This document shows, in pieces, positions 1 to 11,737 of a stretch of 64,000 bases of DNA (its first letter is position 1; every line of letters starts with the position of its first letter). A program made the position numbers and the translations under genes. The DNA lies in assembly GCA_963693365.1 (NCBI GenBank), contig CAVNZM010000005.1, positions 3,906,001-3,970,000 on the forward strand, in the 5' to 3' direction. The stretch is from Amoebidium appalachense (taxonomy: Eukaryota; Ichthyosporea). The notes beneath the pieces are model-generated. The model searched no databases. It worked only from the letters and a program-made list of their open reading frames with translations, and was not told the DNA's origin.

Positions 1-722
1 TGTGCGTGCCTCTATGTGTGTTTTGGTGTGTGTGTGTGCGCGCGCGTGTATGTACCCGAACATGTGTGTGTGTGCATTTGTGTGTGTGCAGGCTTCGAGT
101 GTCTGGATGTGTGTGGATCTGTGTGCATGTACGCCTGGTTCCGGGGTGCACTCCTCTGTGTTCATATGTAAGATGCATGTTGTTTGTGCGACTGTGCGAC
201 TGTGGCTTGGATGGTGGAGGAGGTAGGGTAAGAAGTAGTGATGAACAAGTTTATAGTGAGGGGAGGCAGGCGGGCGGCAACAGTGCAGGGGTGAAGATGG
301 GGAGGGAAGAGGGGGGAGAGAGTGTGTGTGTGAGAGGGAGTGAGAGAGGAGCAAAGGGTATTTGTGTTCGTCCTTTGGAGAAGGGTGTTTTTTCCTTTTC
401 CTTCATGGCTTGATTGGGTAGGGGGGGGGGCTCGTGTGACTTTTGGAAGTGTCTAGTGATCTGTGTGTGTATTTGTTGGTTGAAGGCTGATACTGACTGG
501 TTTTGTCTTTTGTGGCCAAGTTTTTGCTATGGCCGCATCTATCCTGAGACACACACACACATAAACACACGAACACGTACACACGCAGACACACACACAC
601 ACTAACATACAAAATACACGCACGCCCATACCTTTTCCTCTTAAACTATCTACCCTGAGCCCTTCCCCATCCTCCCTTCCCCTCCCCCCCCCCCCCCCCC
701 CCCTCCTTACACACACACACAG
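1..722. other. Intron or upstream region of the ERCC1 gene
   Basis: Holds (GT)n-rich sequence at 1-130, a short (CA)n at 549-602 and a poly-C run near 683-703 that leads to the acceptor at 721-722. No exon is recognisable. It is most simply the intron preceding the first visible ERCC1 exon. Confidence 0.5.
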
Positions 723-1133
723 TATGCGCTACCACCTGTACAAGAAGGAATACATCTTCCAGCGGATGAGAGAGTTGGGCCGAATGTACCGTCTGCGCAT
801 ACTTCTTTTGCACATGGACATTGTAAATCCCCCCCCCCCCCCCCCCCCCCCCCCTCCCACCCTCCCTGCCCACATGTTTGCTCGATTCACATAGGTTTCG
901 TTTAACCCTTATGTAGATCCCCATCCTTCCCTCCTCCCCCTCCGCGGAGGGACTGCGTTTTGCCAACTCCTACCCGCTTCTCATCACTTCCTAGCCTTAC
1001 GTGATGAACATTCTAGAGAAATCTCCATATCCCCGCTCCAAACACTGGCCCCAACCCTCACTTTCCTTTCAGGCTCTTCTTCTTTCCTGCTTCCTCGCCA
1101 CATGCGCACATGCGTGCCAATTCGTGCATGTGT

Positions 1134-1216
<83 letters not shown>

Positions 1217-1619
1217 CACGCACACAGGGCATGCACAGTCGATGAGAGCAAGACTATTTACACCCTCATATCCACATGCCCACATGTCTCCAGTATTCAC
1301 AACCATCCCCCCTTTTCCTCTCCTTGCCTCCCCCTCCCCCACATTGCTGTGAGTTTCTACAGCCAAAATTAATTAATTATGCTACCCTTGCCGTACACAG
1401 GACCAATACCACAATTCTTTGGTCGAAATTACAAAGGCAGCAACCCTCAACAACTGGACTCTTATATTGGCGTGGAGGTTTGTAACCCCCCCCCCCCCCC
1501 CCCCCCAGCCCCTCCCCTCCAAACACACACACACACATACTACTTTTTTGTGTGTGCTCTGCATTTGCACTGTGTTGTTTGTCTTCAGTGTGGACTTCAT
1601 GTTCTGTAACTCATTCTAG

Positions 1620-1655
<36 letters not shown>

Positions 1656-2170
1656 ATCCCCACCCCCCTCTCTCCCCACCACCACCACCACCACCTTCAC
1701 CCTCATAACGCCACAGTCCCTCATCTACCCACGCAAACACTTCCTCCCCCCCACTCTCTCCTTCTCCATCTTTTCGTCACTCGTCCCCCCCCCCCCCCCC
1801 CCCCGGGCCACCGCCACCGCCACCGGTGCCCTCATCCCAACACTTGCTCCTCATTATTCCCTTGCTATCACTCTATTTTCCTGTTTCCATTGCTAGGTTC
1901 TGTGAGCCCTATTGCCCACTTGCGCAACTGTATCCATTTACAAGCTGCCAACCCCCTTCCCCCTCCCCCCCCCCCTCCCCCCCCTCCTTTGAACGTCCAC
2001 GTACGTCCACGTGCAGACACAAACAAAGGCGCACACCACGCCCTTGAAGTTCCCCTATATGTACCTCAAAACACGATCGTCTCTCTTTGTGATCTATCTG
2101 CCATTCACACCATCTCCTCTTCACCCTGGTCTCGCCCACAAATTCCCACTTTTTTAACCACCATATTGGT

Positions 2171-2212
<42 letters not shown>

Positions 2213-3188
2213 TCCCTCTCCCTTCCTCCCCCTGCAGCTCCACTCTTTTTCTCTCCCTCCTTCTCCCTCCGCCTCCTACTCCCTCTCCTTCACCTCTCCT
2301 CTTCCCACCAACATTACCACAACCACGTCTCCCACACTGCTTGCCCGTCTTTCAATACTGTCATATCTGCAGTGCTGAAGAGGCAGCACGTTATCTGGAG
2401 ACCTACAAAGTGTACGAACACAAGCCGGCAGATCTATTGAAAGAGAGGGTGGATAACAGCTATCTTGCAAAGGTATATCCACCAATCATATCTAATGGTG
2501 GTTCCTGGATTTATGTGGTGATGGAAAGGGGGGTTATGAAACGATGACCGATATATCATCCCGGCGGGCTGTAGGTGTAGCGCTTAATTTGGAGAGGAAG
2601 AAGTGTATGCTATGCTCCTACAAGATTGAGTGCTTTGGATGAGTTTTCATGTTCCGCCTGTCATTTTGCACGGGTTGTCGAGAGATATACTGTTTATTGA
2701 TTCATATTTGAGGGGATGGAGGGGGAGGGGGGGAGGGGGGGGCCTGGAGAGCAGGGGGGGGGAGGGGGAGGGGGGGGGGGGGGGCAGACGAAAGAAGGCA
2801 CGATTGGATTGTTTCAGAGTATTCTTTTTTCCTTTTTGGGGGGGGGGGGGGGAGGGAGGGGAGGGGGGGGGGGAGGGGGGGGGGGGAGGTTGAAGGGTTG
2901 ACATGCTTATGCTTATACGGGCAACCACACCCATTTGCAGACCACCGATGTGCTGACGAACATCAAGTCAATCAACAAGACGGATGTCGTAACCTTGCTG
3001 TCAACTTTCGGGGTACTAGAACCCCTCCCTTCCCCCCCCCCCCCCCCCCCCCCCTCCCTCCCCCCCCCCCCCCCCCCCAAAAAAAAAAATAAAAAAGGAA
3101 AAAAAATAAAAGATCCACCACCCACCTGGTCACCCCCTCCGACAACCCATCTCTTACACGCACGCATGCACAAACGCGCGTACACACA

Positions 3189-3267
<79 letters not shown>

Positions 3268-4018
3268 TACACGCACACACACCATGCAGTCCCCCCCCCA
3301 CCACCACCCACCCTCCACACACACACGCAAAAAAAAGGTAAAAGAAAATGACAACGAGTATTGTATAGACAAATTGTTTGCATCGAACAGATGCCACTCA
3401 CGGCATTCGATCGCCTCTCTGGGAGGAAGACAAAAAGTACACACATATTTACGCAGGTATGTGCACTGCCGCGCATACACACACACACACACACGGGCAC
3501 AATACACACACGTTTTATTGGATACTGTACGTACACATACACTATACACACCTGTCTTGAAATGCAGATGAACTCACACACACACACACTTAGTGAGACT
3601 AAATAGTCATGTTTACCCTACATGCCTATGCCCACGAGTACCGTCAAGCGAGAACAACCCCACTCTTCCCCCCCCCCCCCCTCCCCCCCCGTTTGTTTTG
3701 GTTACCTCACACACCTCCCAGGTTGCTTCCCCCTACCTTTCCCCGTTATTTTCTGCCCGTTTTCTGTTCAACTTATCGACCTTCCTGCACAGTCCATCAA
3801 AGATATTGCTGCAGCCCACCCAAGTGAGCTTGCCCTTTGCCCTGGATTTGGTGAGCTCAAGGTACCTATCCTCCCCCCCCCTCCCGCCCCCCCTCCCCCC
3901 CCCCCCTCCCCCCCCCCCCCCCCTCCCCCCTCCTCCAACTCCCCTGCACAGAAAAGAGAGGCAATCTAAAACCCTTACACATCTGCGCATCCGTGCCACT
4001 TCACACCGTGCGTGTGCG

Positions 4019-4071
<53 letters not shown>

Positions 4072-4103
4072 TCTCTCTTTCTCTTCCCTCCCCCCCCCCC
4101 CCC

Positions 4104-4141
<38 letters not shown>

Positions 4142-4343
4142 TTCCCCCCCTCACTTCCGGTCTTCTGTTCACCTGCTCCTTTACACCATGACCACACAGA
4201 CGTGATTATATATCCGCGCATTGACATGCTTTCGTGTTCACCTTGCACAGAAAAGAGAGGCAATCTAAAACCCTAACACATCTGCGCATCCGTGCCACTG
4301 GGTGCACACGTGCTCACACACCGTGCGTGTGCGCACGCACACG

Positions 4344-4375
<32 letters not shown>

Positions 4376-4743
4376 CACACGCACTCTCTCTTTCTCTTCC
4401 CCTCCCCCCCCCCCCCCCCCCCCCCCCCCTCCTTCCCCCCCTCACTTCCGGTCTTCTGTTCACCTGCTCCTTTACACCATGACCACACAGACGTGATTAT
4501 ATATCCGCGCATTGACATGCTTTCGTGTTCACCTCACAGGTGAAAAGGCTTCACGATGCCTTCCGTGAGCCCTTCATCTCATCGCGCAAACGCTACTTCC
4601 AGCAGCAGAAAGAGAAGGAGGCGAGGGAGGCGGAGGAAAAGAAGAAACAGGTGGAGGCAAGGCCCCTCCCCATTACCTTTGGTGACGAGATAGACCAGTT
4701 CGATGATGACGATGACTTTCAAGGACAGGAATTCGACGAGTAG
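723..4743 (+). CDS. ERCC1: ERCC1/RAD10-family DNA repair protein, 5' partial
   Basis: Non-catalytic partner of XPF/RAD1 in the structure-specific nuclease of nucleotide excision and crosslink repair in the nucleus. Exons read from family similarity and GT-AG sites: 723-822, 1401-1477, 2373-2472, 2941-3012, 3793-3861, 4540-4743; all phases agree. The central domain runs through [29 protein letters not shown] and [12 protein letters not shown]. The tandem helix-hairpin-helix region follows, with [15 protein letters not shown] and [12 protein letters not shown], then [12 protein letters not shown]. The protein ends in a charged tail ([13 protein letters not shown], then an acidic FDDDDDFQ stretch). 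Exon 723 opens with one leftover base after an acag acceptor, so at least one upstream exon (N-terminus) is missing; nothing matching it was found in 1-722, which is (GT)n/(CA)n-rich, so it probably lies left of the window. Introns are filled with poly-C and (CA)n. Family assignment is firm; splice positions are inferred. Confidence 0.92.
1139..1213 (+). repeat. (CA)n microsatellite in ERCC1 intron
   Basis: About 37 perfect CA units between the exons ending at 822 and starting at 1401. Similar intronic (CA)n tracts of this gene lie at 3188-3262 and 4020-4068. Confidence 0.95.
3951..4540 (+). repeat. Tandem duplication of about 290-299 bp in last ERCC1 intron
   Basis: The segment starting gaaaagagaggcaatctaaa at 3951 recurs at 4250, and acgtgattatatatccgcgc at 4200 recurs at 4491. 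The spacing differs (299 and 291 bases) only because the internal (CA)n and poly-C runs differ in length. The unique parts look almost identical, so the duplication is young. The second copy supplies the acceptor of the last exon at 4540. Confidence 0.9.
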
Positions 4744-6290
4744 GTGCGGTTAGGTTTGTTTTGTGTGTGTGTGTGTGCGTGCCTGTGCGTGTCTGTGTGG
4801 TTGTGGGTGTCGTAAGGAGGGGAGGGAGGGGGAGCGATAATTCGTTCTAGTATGCGGTATATAGGTGGGGGGATGAGGTTGAGGTATGGATATAGAAGGG
4901 GAAAGGTGAAGCTTGGTCGTAGGCTGATTTAAGAACTTATACCCCTGAAGTGCCATATGATATACATTTAGCGGGGTTGGTGGAATGCCCTTTGGTGTTT
5001 TTGGTGTAGGGGTTGTTGGGGATAATTACACACGGTCTGTAGATGTACGTAAAGAATGAATGATAATATGAATAGGCACATCCGAATTTATTGTTGGGTA
5101 TTGTGATAACATCAATATTACCACTGTATATACAATAATCTCTATCTAGGCAAAAAAGGCAGTCAAACCTATGTAACCCGGAGAGTAACATGGGGGGAGG
5201 TGAGAATGGATCCGGTGCATGGGAGGGGTATTTTGGTGGGTTTTGAGTGAAAGAGCCGAGCACCGGCTGAGAGGTCACAGTGTTGACGTAGGCTCTCTTC
5301 TTTATTAGTGCATGTATGTGTCCCACAGTATCTATCAGCCCCATCACAGCGGCCTAGAACACTGCGCTGCACAACAAGGCCTCCTCACAAGTGCGCCAAG
5401 TAAATGTCCCGCCAAAACTTGCGTAGGCCAATGGGATTGTCGATACAAGTCACGTGACACATGTATGGTGCGTCAACATCCAATAACAGCATAGCATGCA
5501 GTTGAACTTGACAAGCCTTGATTCTCGGCGTTTTGCTTCAACTTGCCTTCCCCAAAATTTCCAGTTTTGTCTTGTTTGTCAAGAGGCAGATTTTACGTTG
5601 TATGTGACTTTCAAAACCACCACTACTCTACACAGCACATGTGTTTTTGTAAGATTCTACCTTTTTTCCCCCTTTTCCCTTTCTCTTTCCGACATCTGAA
5701 ACGCTCTTCTCATCATTCCTTGTGATTTGATGGGCAACCAGTAATTCTTCCAAGAATGCCTCCCGTTCTTTTTTCGTGCACGCACTGTACCTCCCCCCCT
5801 CCCTCCCTCCCTCTCTCCCTCTCTGCCTCTCTCTCCCACGGACCCATCACCCGCCTTTTTCTCTCTCCCCCTCCATCCCTCCCTCTCTCTATCCCTCCCT
5901 CCCTCTCTCTCTTTCTCTCTCCCTCTCACCAACCCCTACAGGCCTTCTTCTTTTGCCTGTGATTTATTAAGAATTCTACACATTTCCAAAATGTAGTCTG
6001 TTCTTTTTTCGTGCACGCACTGTAGTGCGCTTTTGAGCAGCCCTTCGACCTTGCCGTCCACCGCCTCGAAAACGGCCACCCACGCCTAAAAAGGAAACAA
6101 CCCTCACACGTGCAGGAAACCACGTGCACAACCACTGTGGTTACACCCTCTTGGTGGAGGGAATGAGGAAAGAGCAAATCTCCCAATTTGAAACCCAAAA
6201 GGCCATCGACAAAAAAAATCAAGGTTCACTCATTACATAGCAGGTGCCTACGAAAAACAAGGAGAAAATATTACGTGCACGCGCATTAAC
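4744..6290. other. Intergenic: ERCC1 3' flank to zinc-finger remnant
   Basis: No gene seen. Holds a short GT/G-rich stretch after the ERCC1 stop, CCAAT-like motifs and a cacgtgac E-box-like palindrome near 5425-5500, a (CT)n/CCCT-rich block at 5793-5935, and a 24-base direct repeat (ttcttttttcgtgcacgcac core) at about 5766 and 6000. Confidence 0.5.
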
Positions 6291-6640
6291 ATGGTGAATG
6301 GACGGGCGGAGGAAGGGGCTCTGGGCGTTAGCTGTGCATACTGCAGATTTGGGTGTGGCTACCGTGGCAGACGCAAGGACTCTCTACATGTGCACGAGCG
6401 AAAACACACGGGAGAGAAGCTCTTTACATGCACCGCCCCAGGTTTGAGATGAAATTTGCCACAAAATGTGCTCTGACAAACCACACAGACAATCACGGTG
6501 ACGAGATGAAGTATGTGTGTCCTGTTTCTGGGTGTGGTGCAACAAACAAACACAGGGAAAGCTTTGGGAACCACAAACGAAACGGCATTAAGGTGATGCA
6601 GAGCATTCATGTGACACGTGATTTTTCTACGGCACGGTAA
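6291..6640 (+). pseudogene. C2H2 zinc-finger gene remnant with frameshift
   Basis: Three Krueppel/TFIIIA-type fingers are recognisable. Finger 1 reads through GYRGRRKDSLHVHERKH followed by the classic linker HTGEK. Finger 2 is EMKFATKCALTNHTDNH. Finger 3 (PVSGCGATNKHRESFGNH) lacks a good second histidine. Finger 1 is in the frame of the ATG at 6291, which stops at the tga near 6454; fingers 2 and 3 are in the next frame and run to the taa at 6638-6640. The break falls exactly in the second cysteine codon of finger 2, as if one base were lost. A ctgcag just before finger 1 (about 6341-6346) could be an intron acceptor, making the ATG irrelevant. Sequencing error is possible, but the degenerate third finger favours real decay. 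Confidence 0.65.
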
Positions 6641-7146
6641 TGTATAGAGTATTTTGTATATTGCGTGGGACGGACTGTACACCTCCGGCCCGATCACTGT
6701 GTGACCGGGAGCGCTATGCCACATACTTGAGTCGGATGCGGGTATAAAACCCGACACATCGCTACCCTTGCGCATGCATGCGCACAGACTGCACGGATCA
6801 TATAAAGACACCCTTTACTCGTGTGCCGGTACTAGTCTCGTATAGTGACCATCTTACACTGCAAAACACGCTAGGCTTAGAGTCTTTTCAACAACATGGC
6901 CTTAAGTTTGGCCAATAACCAGGCTCAGGGGCAACTCCCCGTATGGGGAAAGCTTTATCAGAGAGCCGCTACTGGTGTCGGGTTTATAGATATGTCCGCG
7001 CACACATTAATTAATTGTGTACCAGTAATCTCCTGCAGATATTTGTTTTTCTTGGTATATCTGGGTTTAAATACATACGTGATAAAAATATTACGGATAC
7101 ATCGGTTATTTCCCCAGCATATACTTCATCATTCAGTTTCATATGG

Positions 7147-7322
7147 CAATCATTTGATATGAGCGAAATTTAGGGATACGATTGGCAGAATTCGAAGTCC
7201 CGTGGGGGAGGAGGAGGGAGGAAGGGGGGGGGGGGGGGGGGAGGGGGGGGGGGGGGAGAAGATTAGTTGTCCGGCGGGATAGGAGAGGAGGGCGTGAGTG
7301 CGTGCGTGCGTGCGTGCGTGTG

Positions 7323-7359
<37 letters not shown>

Positions 7360-7515
7360 GCGCGCACTTGGTTGTGTGTGTGTGTGCGCGCGTGCGTGCG
7401 TGTGTGCGTGCGCGCGATCTTGGGTGTGTGTGTGTGCGCGTGCATGCGTGTGTGCGTGCGTGTGTGTGCGCGTGTGTTCTCGTGCGTGTGCGCGTTTGTG
7501 TGTGTGTCTGTGTGG

Positions 7516-7550
<35 letters not shown>

Positions 7551-7660
7551 GCGCACCAACGCGCAACCATTTGATATGAGCGAAATTTGGGGATACCATG
7601 GGCAGAAGTCCTGGGGGGGGGAGGGGTGAGCGGTGAGAGAGGATTAGTTGCCCGGGGGGA
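7147..7660 (+). repeat. Imperfect tandem duplication, period about 416 bp
   Basis: caatcatttgatatgagcga at 7147 recurs as caaccatttgatatgagcga at 7563. In both copies it is followed by aaattt-gggatac, ggcagaa, a G-rich run and gattagttg. The copies differ by substitutions and by microsatellite length. Confidence 0.75.
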
Positions 7661-8191
7661 GGGGGGAGGGGGGGAGAAGGGGAGGGGGTGCGTGCAGGCG
7701 TGCATGTGTACACGCGTGCATGCCGTGTGTGTGTGTGTGTGTGTGTGTGCGCGTGTGTGCGTGTGTGTGTGTGTATGTGTGTGTGTGTGTGTGTGTGTGC
7801 GTGTGCGTGTGCGCGCGCGTCACGCGTGCATGCCTGTGTGTGTGTATGTTCTCTTTTTCTTTCTTCTCTCTCTAAAGGCAGGTGGAGAGGGGAGGATAGG
7901 GGTGAGAGGGGGTTTGCGCTGAACTTTTGACCCCGAAAAGAGTTGGAAAAGAAGGTGAGGTTGCTTTTTTTCTTTTTTTTTTTTTTTTTGGGGGGGGGGG
8001 GGGGGGAGGGGGAGGGAGGAGGGGGTAACGGGTGGAGGGGGGAGAAGTGGTTGGTGGGAAAGGGAGGGGGGGGGGGGGGGGGGGGGCGGTTAATGATGAT
8101 GGAGGTGGTCGAGGTGTCTGTGTGAGTGTGAGAGAGAAAGAGAGAGAGGGGGGGGGGGGGGGAGGAGAGAGAGAGAGAGCGAGAGAGAGAA

Positions 8192-8237
<46 letters not shown>

Positions 8238-8725
8238 AAGAAAGAGAGAGAGTGTGTGTGTTCGTGTGTGTGTTTCCCCTATTTCTTACGGGAGCAGGGC
8301 CGTTTGTGTTGGTGTTGGTGAGAAAGAAGACCGTTTGCCCCGTGCTCTCATGGTACATAACTGCTGCAGGTTGAAAGTTTACATAATGTCCACTATAATC
8401 TCGTGGCACGTGTAACGGTTTAAATACATCAGGTACCAACCACCATTTGCAAACCCCCCCCCCCCCCCCCTCCCCTTCCTCAGCGCGCCGTAACAAAAGT
8501 AATTGCATACTGACATGAACACAGTTTCGTGGCATAACCGCTGATTGCAGTCAGTCAGATTCACTGGTTGCATGTTCAATAAAAAAAAAAATATGAAACA
8601 ATTTTTTGAACTTATGGGCCACCCTGTGGCTGCACCTGATTCTTCTATAGTAGTGTTATCACCATTACCACAGGCAAAGGTTTGTGCTAGCAGGTACGAT
8701 AGCAGGTACATAGATACTTGCAAAA

Positions 8726-8731
8726 TTTATT
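8726..8731 (-). terminator. Putative polyadenylation signal of the TauD gene
   Basis: AATAAA on the minus strand about 305 bases past the dioxygenase stop codon. It is the only such hexamer noted close downstream; its use is inferred. Confidence 0.35.
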
Positions 8732-9035
8732 GTGTTGTCAAACAAGTAAGAGACCGCAGTTTCGAGGTAGCCTATATATATACCATAACCGATATATAGA
8801 AAACGTCTAAACCTATGTAGTACTAAAAACAGTCGAGTCTCGGCATACATACAAATAAAGTTACTGCTGTTACACAGACATCCCCAGATACTTGGCATAT
8901 CCCATTTTGAGGTGGGAAAAAGGCACCAGAGCACGTATTGAAAGCTCGCCCTCTCTTCAAGTTGACTACCATTGCCTAGACCACCAACAGAAATCTAACC
9001 CTAGAGGATTGCGGGGCAAAAACGGTGCCAGATTT

Positions 9036-10061
9036 CTAAGCAGAAGTTGCTTGCTCAATACTGGTAGTAGGTGTGTTCTCGGTCACGTTTGACAGCAGCT
9101 TTGCCGAGGGAGCAATCACCTCACCCGAGTCCGTCTTGAAGAATGGCACCTCACCCAGCACGGTGAACCGCTCAACCACACGCCGCTCATTGATGTCATA
9201 GTTGGGCACCGCCCGGTGGATCGACTGCCTGTTCTCCCACACAGCCACGTCTCCCTCCTTCCACACCCAACGCACAGTGTTCTCGGGCTTCTCAGCGTGG
9301 TTGAAAAGGAAATCAAGAAGAGCTTCACTCTCCTCCCACGAAAGGCCAAGGATGCGCAGAGTGAACCCACGGTTGACAAACAGAATCTTCTTTCCTGTCG
9401 TGGGATGAGTGCGGATGAGTGGGTGCACTACGGGCGGGTAGGTGGTCCTGAATTTGTCCCAGAGTTTTTCATATTGAGGGTTACGTGGGCCGGACGTGAC
9501 GATCCTGTGGTAGTTCTTGCCGATGTAGTGTTCGGCCTCCAGCCCCTCAAGCAGGCGCTGAAGGGGAGGGGAAAGCGTTTCGTACGCCCTGATGAGGCTC
9601 CCCCACTCGGTGTCTCCACCAACAGAGGGACGCACACGCGCAGTGAGCACAGAGACCCCAGCCGGGCGCTTTTCATAGGTGATGTCGGTATGCCAAACAC
9701 TCTCCCCCTGGAATGCCCCGGGGGCACGGGTGAGCTTGCTGTCGAAAGCAGTCAGCTCGTCGGGCTGCTCCGTCTGGTCAGGATCCACGTTGCGGTTGGC
9801 GCCATAGTGAATGAGAAACTCGTCGCCAAAGGTGAGCGCAAATTCGCGCTGCTGGTCGGGGGTGATGGTCTGGCCCTCGAAGAAAATCACCGTGTGCTTG
9901 AGCAGGGTGTCTCTGAGGGCCTGTTTGGTTGTCTCATCCAGGGGCTTGCTAAGATCCACCCCGCTGATCACCGCGCCAAGATAGGCGCTGATGGGCCGCA
10001 CCGTGAAGGGGAGCTCGCTGTCACCCGAAGCGCGGTTGAGCGTGTTGGCGTTGGGAGGCAT
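9036..10061 (-). CDS. TauD/TfdA-family Fe(II)/2-oxoglutarate dioxygenase
   Basis: 341 residues in one exon from the first ATG at 10061; the open frame extends to 10085 but only with a TTG. Family members hydroxylate sulfonates (taurine), phenoxyacetates or related small molecules, releasing CO2 and succinate; the substrate here is unknown. The jelly-roll 2-His-1-carboxylate facial triad is visible: H124 and D126 in VWHTDITYEKRPAG, and H282 in ENRQSIHRAVPNYD, with the 2-oxoglutarate-binding arginine in ERRVVERFTVLGE. The N-terminal signature AVISGVDLSKPLD and the 2OG-contacting GGDTEW (about 149-154) are present. No signal peptide, so probably cytosolic. The sequence looks fungal-like in style. 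A TATA box and CCAAT boxes precede the gene. Length and motifs are complete, so it is likely functional. Confidence 0.93.
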   Translation of the reverse strand: MPPNANTLNRASGDSELPFTVRPISAYLGAVISGVDLSKPLDETTKQALRDTLLKHTVIFFEGQTITPDQQREFALTFGDEFLIHYGANRNVDPDQTEQPDELTAFDSKLTRAPGAFQGESVWHTDITYEKRPAGVSVLTARVRPSVGGDTEWGSLIRAYETLSPPLQRLLEGLEAEHYIGKNYHRIVTSGPRNPQYEKLWDKFRTTYPPVVHPLIRTHPTTGKKILFVNRGFTLRILGLSWEESEALLDFLFNHAEKPENTVRWVWKEGDVAVWENRQSIHRAVPNYDINERRVVERFTVLGEVPFFKTDSGEVIAPSAKLLSNVTENTPTTSIEQATSA

Positions 10062-10138
10062 GCTGGTGTATGTTCTTGTGTTCAACTGCTGTGAGTGAAA
10101 GGTTTGGAAAGTGGTGAGTTATCAAGCGGGCTCAGGGT

Positions 10139-10210
10139 GTTTATATAGGCTTGAGCTGACGCCATGCTGGTCTGCGATTGGTCAATAAGAAAGCAAAAAA
10201 GCCACCAATC
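10139..10210 (-). promoter_or_regulatory. TATA and CCAAT boxes of the dioxygenase gene
   Basis: Minus-strand reading gives a TATATAAA box at about 10141-10148, some 80 bases before the ATG, with ATTGG/CCAAT motifs at about 10176-10186 and 10203-10210. The spacing suits a class II core promoter. Confidence 0.6.
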
Positions 10211-11174
10211 AAAAGCTTCCAAAAAGACGCCGAAAATCCCAAATTCCAGGAATTTGGATCTCAGAATTCCGCAAGCGATCTGCAACGGTTGTTTGTGTGT
10301 GTGATTCATGTTCCCCGACTGTCGGGTATGTAGTTTGTCCACTGAGAATTTGCACAAGGTGCCGACTCCAGATCCGCGGCCATCAGTGCTTTCACTCAAC
10401 AGATAAGAAACAAAACTCACATCCATGGATTAGATATATGAGCTGATACAACTCGTGGCTACTTTTCACTTTTATACTGTGTGTGCCAGTAAGTCCGTGT
10501 GACGTGTGGGCCCTGTTGGTGATATGCTGGCACCGATCATCGTTGCGGTAAGCATGTTGGCCCATACGGTGGTGTGTGTGTTTGTGTGTGTGTGTGTATT
10601 ATTTATTTTTTTTTTATTTTTTTTGGGGTGGGGGGGGGATCAGGGGAGGAGGGGGGGCTGCGCATGCAGTGTCGACGTCATTGAACCATACTGATAATAA
10701 TATATGTGATCGTGAGCCATATCGCAGTCTAGACGTTTGGGGTTGATTTGGCCAGAAAGGGTGCACTTCCATAGTTATGTACAAATATTAACCATGCCTT
10801 GACTTGTACTGTGCATATCATATACATGTGCATACCCTCCGAATCCAAACATTCCTTACACACTGGCCGCCCTACTGTGATCGTGTTAACGCGTGACAGC
10901 TAGGTCAGCCAGTCACGCTGCTCCTGGTAGTGTTTTGTTTGCAGCTCTTGCAGCTTCCGACGCCGGGTATGGACAGCTGCAAGGGATCCGGAGAGCTTGG
11001 AAATGTGCTATGTGCCAGCTCGACAAAAATAGTAGATACTGCAAGTAAAAGCACAAATTTACTCATGCTGTTTTTCTCTTTTTTCTTCTCTTTTTTTGTT
11101 GTTTTTTTGTAGTTCACTTTTCACAATGTACAATGTGAATGGTCACGCCCCAACATAACTGAGCCGCACACACG
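10211..11174. other. Intergenic between divergent dioxygenase and transporter promoters
   Basis: Contains a short (GT)n at 10571-10598, T-rich and G-rich runs at 10600-10650 and otherwise mixed sequence. No gene recognised. The two flanking genes are divergently oriented, so this may be a shared regulatory region. Confidence 0.45.
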
Positions 11175-11512
11175 GCCAATCAGAACATAGATCATCTGAA
11201 GATTTGGCGAGCCAATCATCTTGTGGGAATCTTAGCCACTAGCCCACTAGTTCGTGTACATCAAATGCAAAACATGGCGAAAAGCTGAATGAGTCACCCG
11301 TGGATCGGGAGGGTGTCCTTGCAGATTGCAGACACGTTGTACAATGGACTCGCAGCGCGCTGGCTGCGGCTGCGCATCATTATCTATTGCCTGTGCGTCA
11401 TTTGCGGGGTAGCCATGACAATGTACATCATTGCCTAGCAGCTGATTTCACAAGGACCCGACTTAGCATCATCGCATGCTCTGCATATCTAAGCTTTTTC
11501 CCGCTATAAAAA
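11175..11512 (+). promoter_or_regulatory. CCAAT boxes and TATA box of the POT transporter gene
   Basis: ccaat at 11175-11180 and 11212-11216 and a tataaaaaa box at 11505-11512. The proposed start codon is 226 bases past the TATA box, leaving a 5' UTR of about 200 bases. Confidence 0.55.
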
Positions 11513-11737
11513 ACCCACACTGCTCAAACTCATTCTCAACAGTTCTCGAAGCAACTAGGCTACTTACACACGTTTAGGTGCGCGAGTCCTCTACTGTAAC
11601 TACGGTCTACATCTCAGCTGAAGCTTCGAGGAAAAGAAAACCGCGATAGAGCTACCGTTTCGACATTTCGACGGTTCTTTCTAGTTTTACACAACAAAGC
11701 CCTGCCAAATTTAAGCCACCACTACGTGAGCCAGAAA

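Larger units (their letters stand above)
6643..9035. other. Intergenic: possible orphan promoter and first exon, then GT/GA/G-rich DNA
   Basis: A gtataaaa box at 6742-6749 precedes an open frame at 6896-7162 (MALSLANNQAQGQLP at its start, 88 codons) that resembles nothing I know; it could be a first exon cut at the gtatgg after the fifteenth codon. The rest is low complexity: (GT)n with GCGT variants at 7285-7550 and 7700-7850, poly-T/poly-G at 7967-8010, (GA)n at 8160-8250. The tail 8500-9035 is non-repetitive but shows no gene. Confidence 0.4.
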
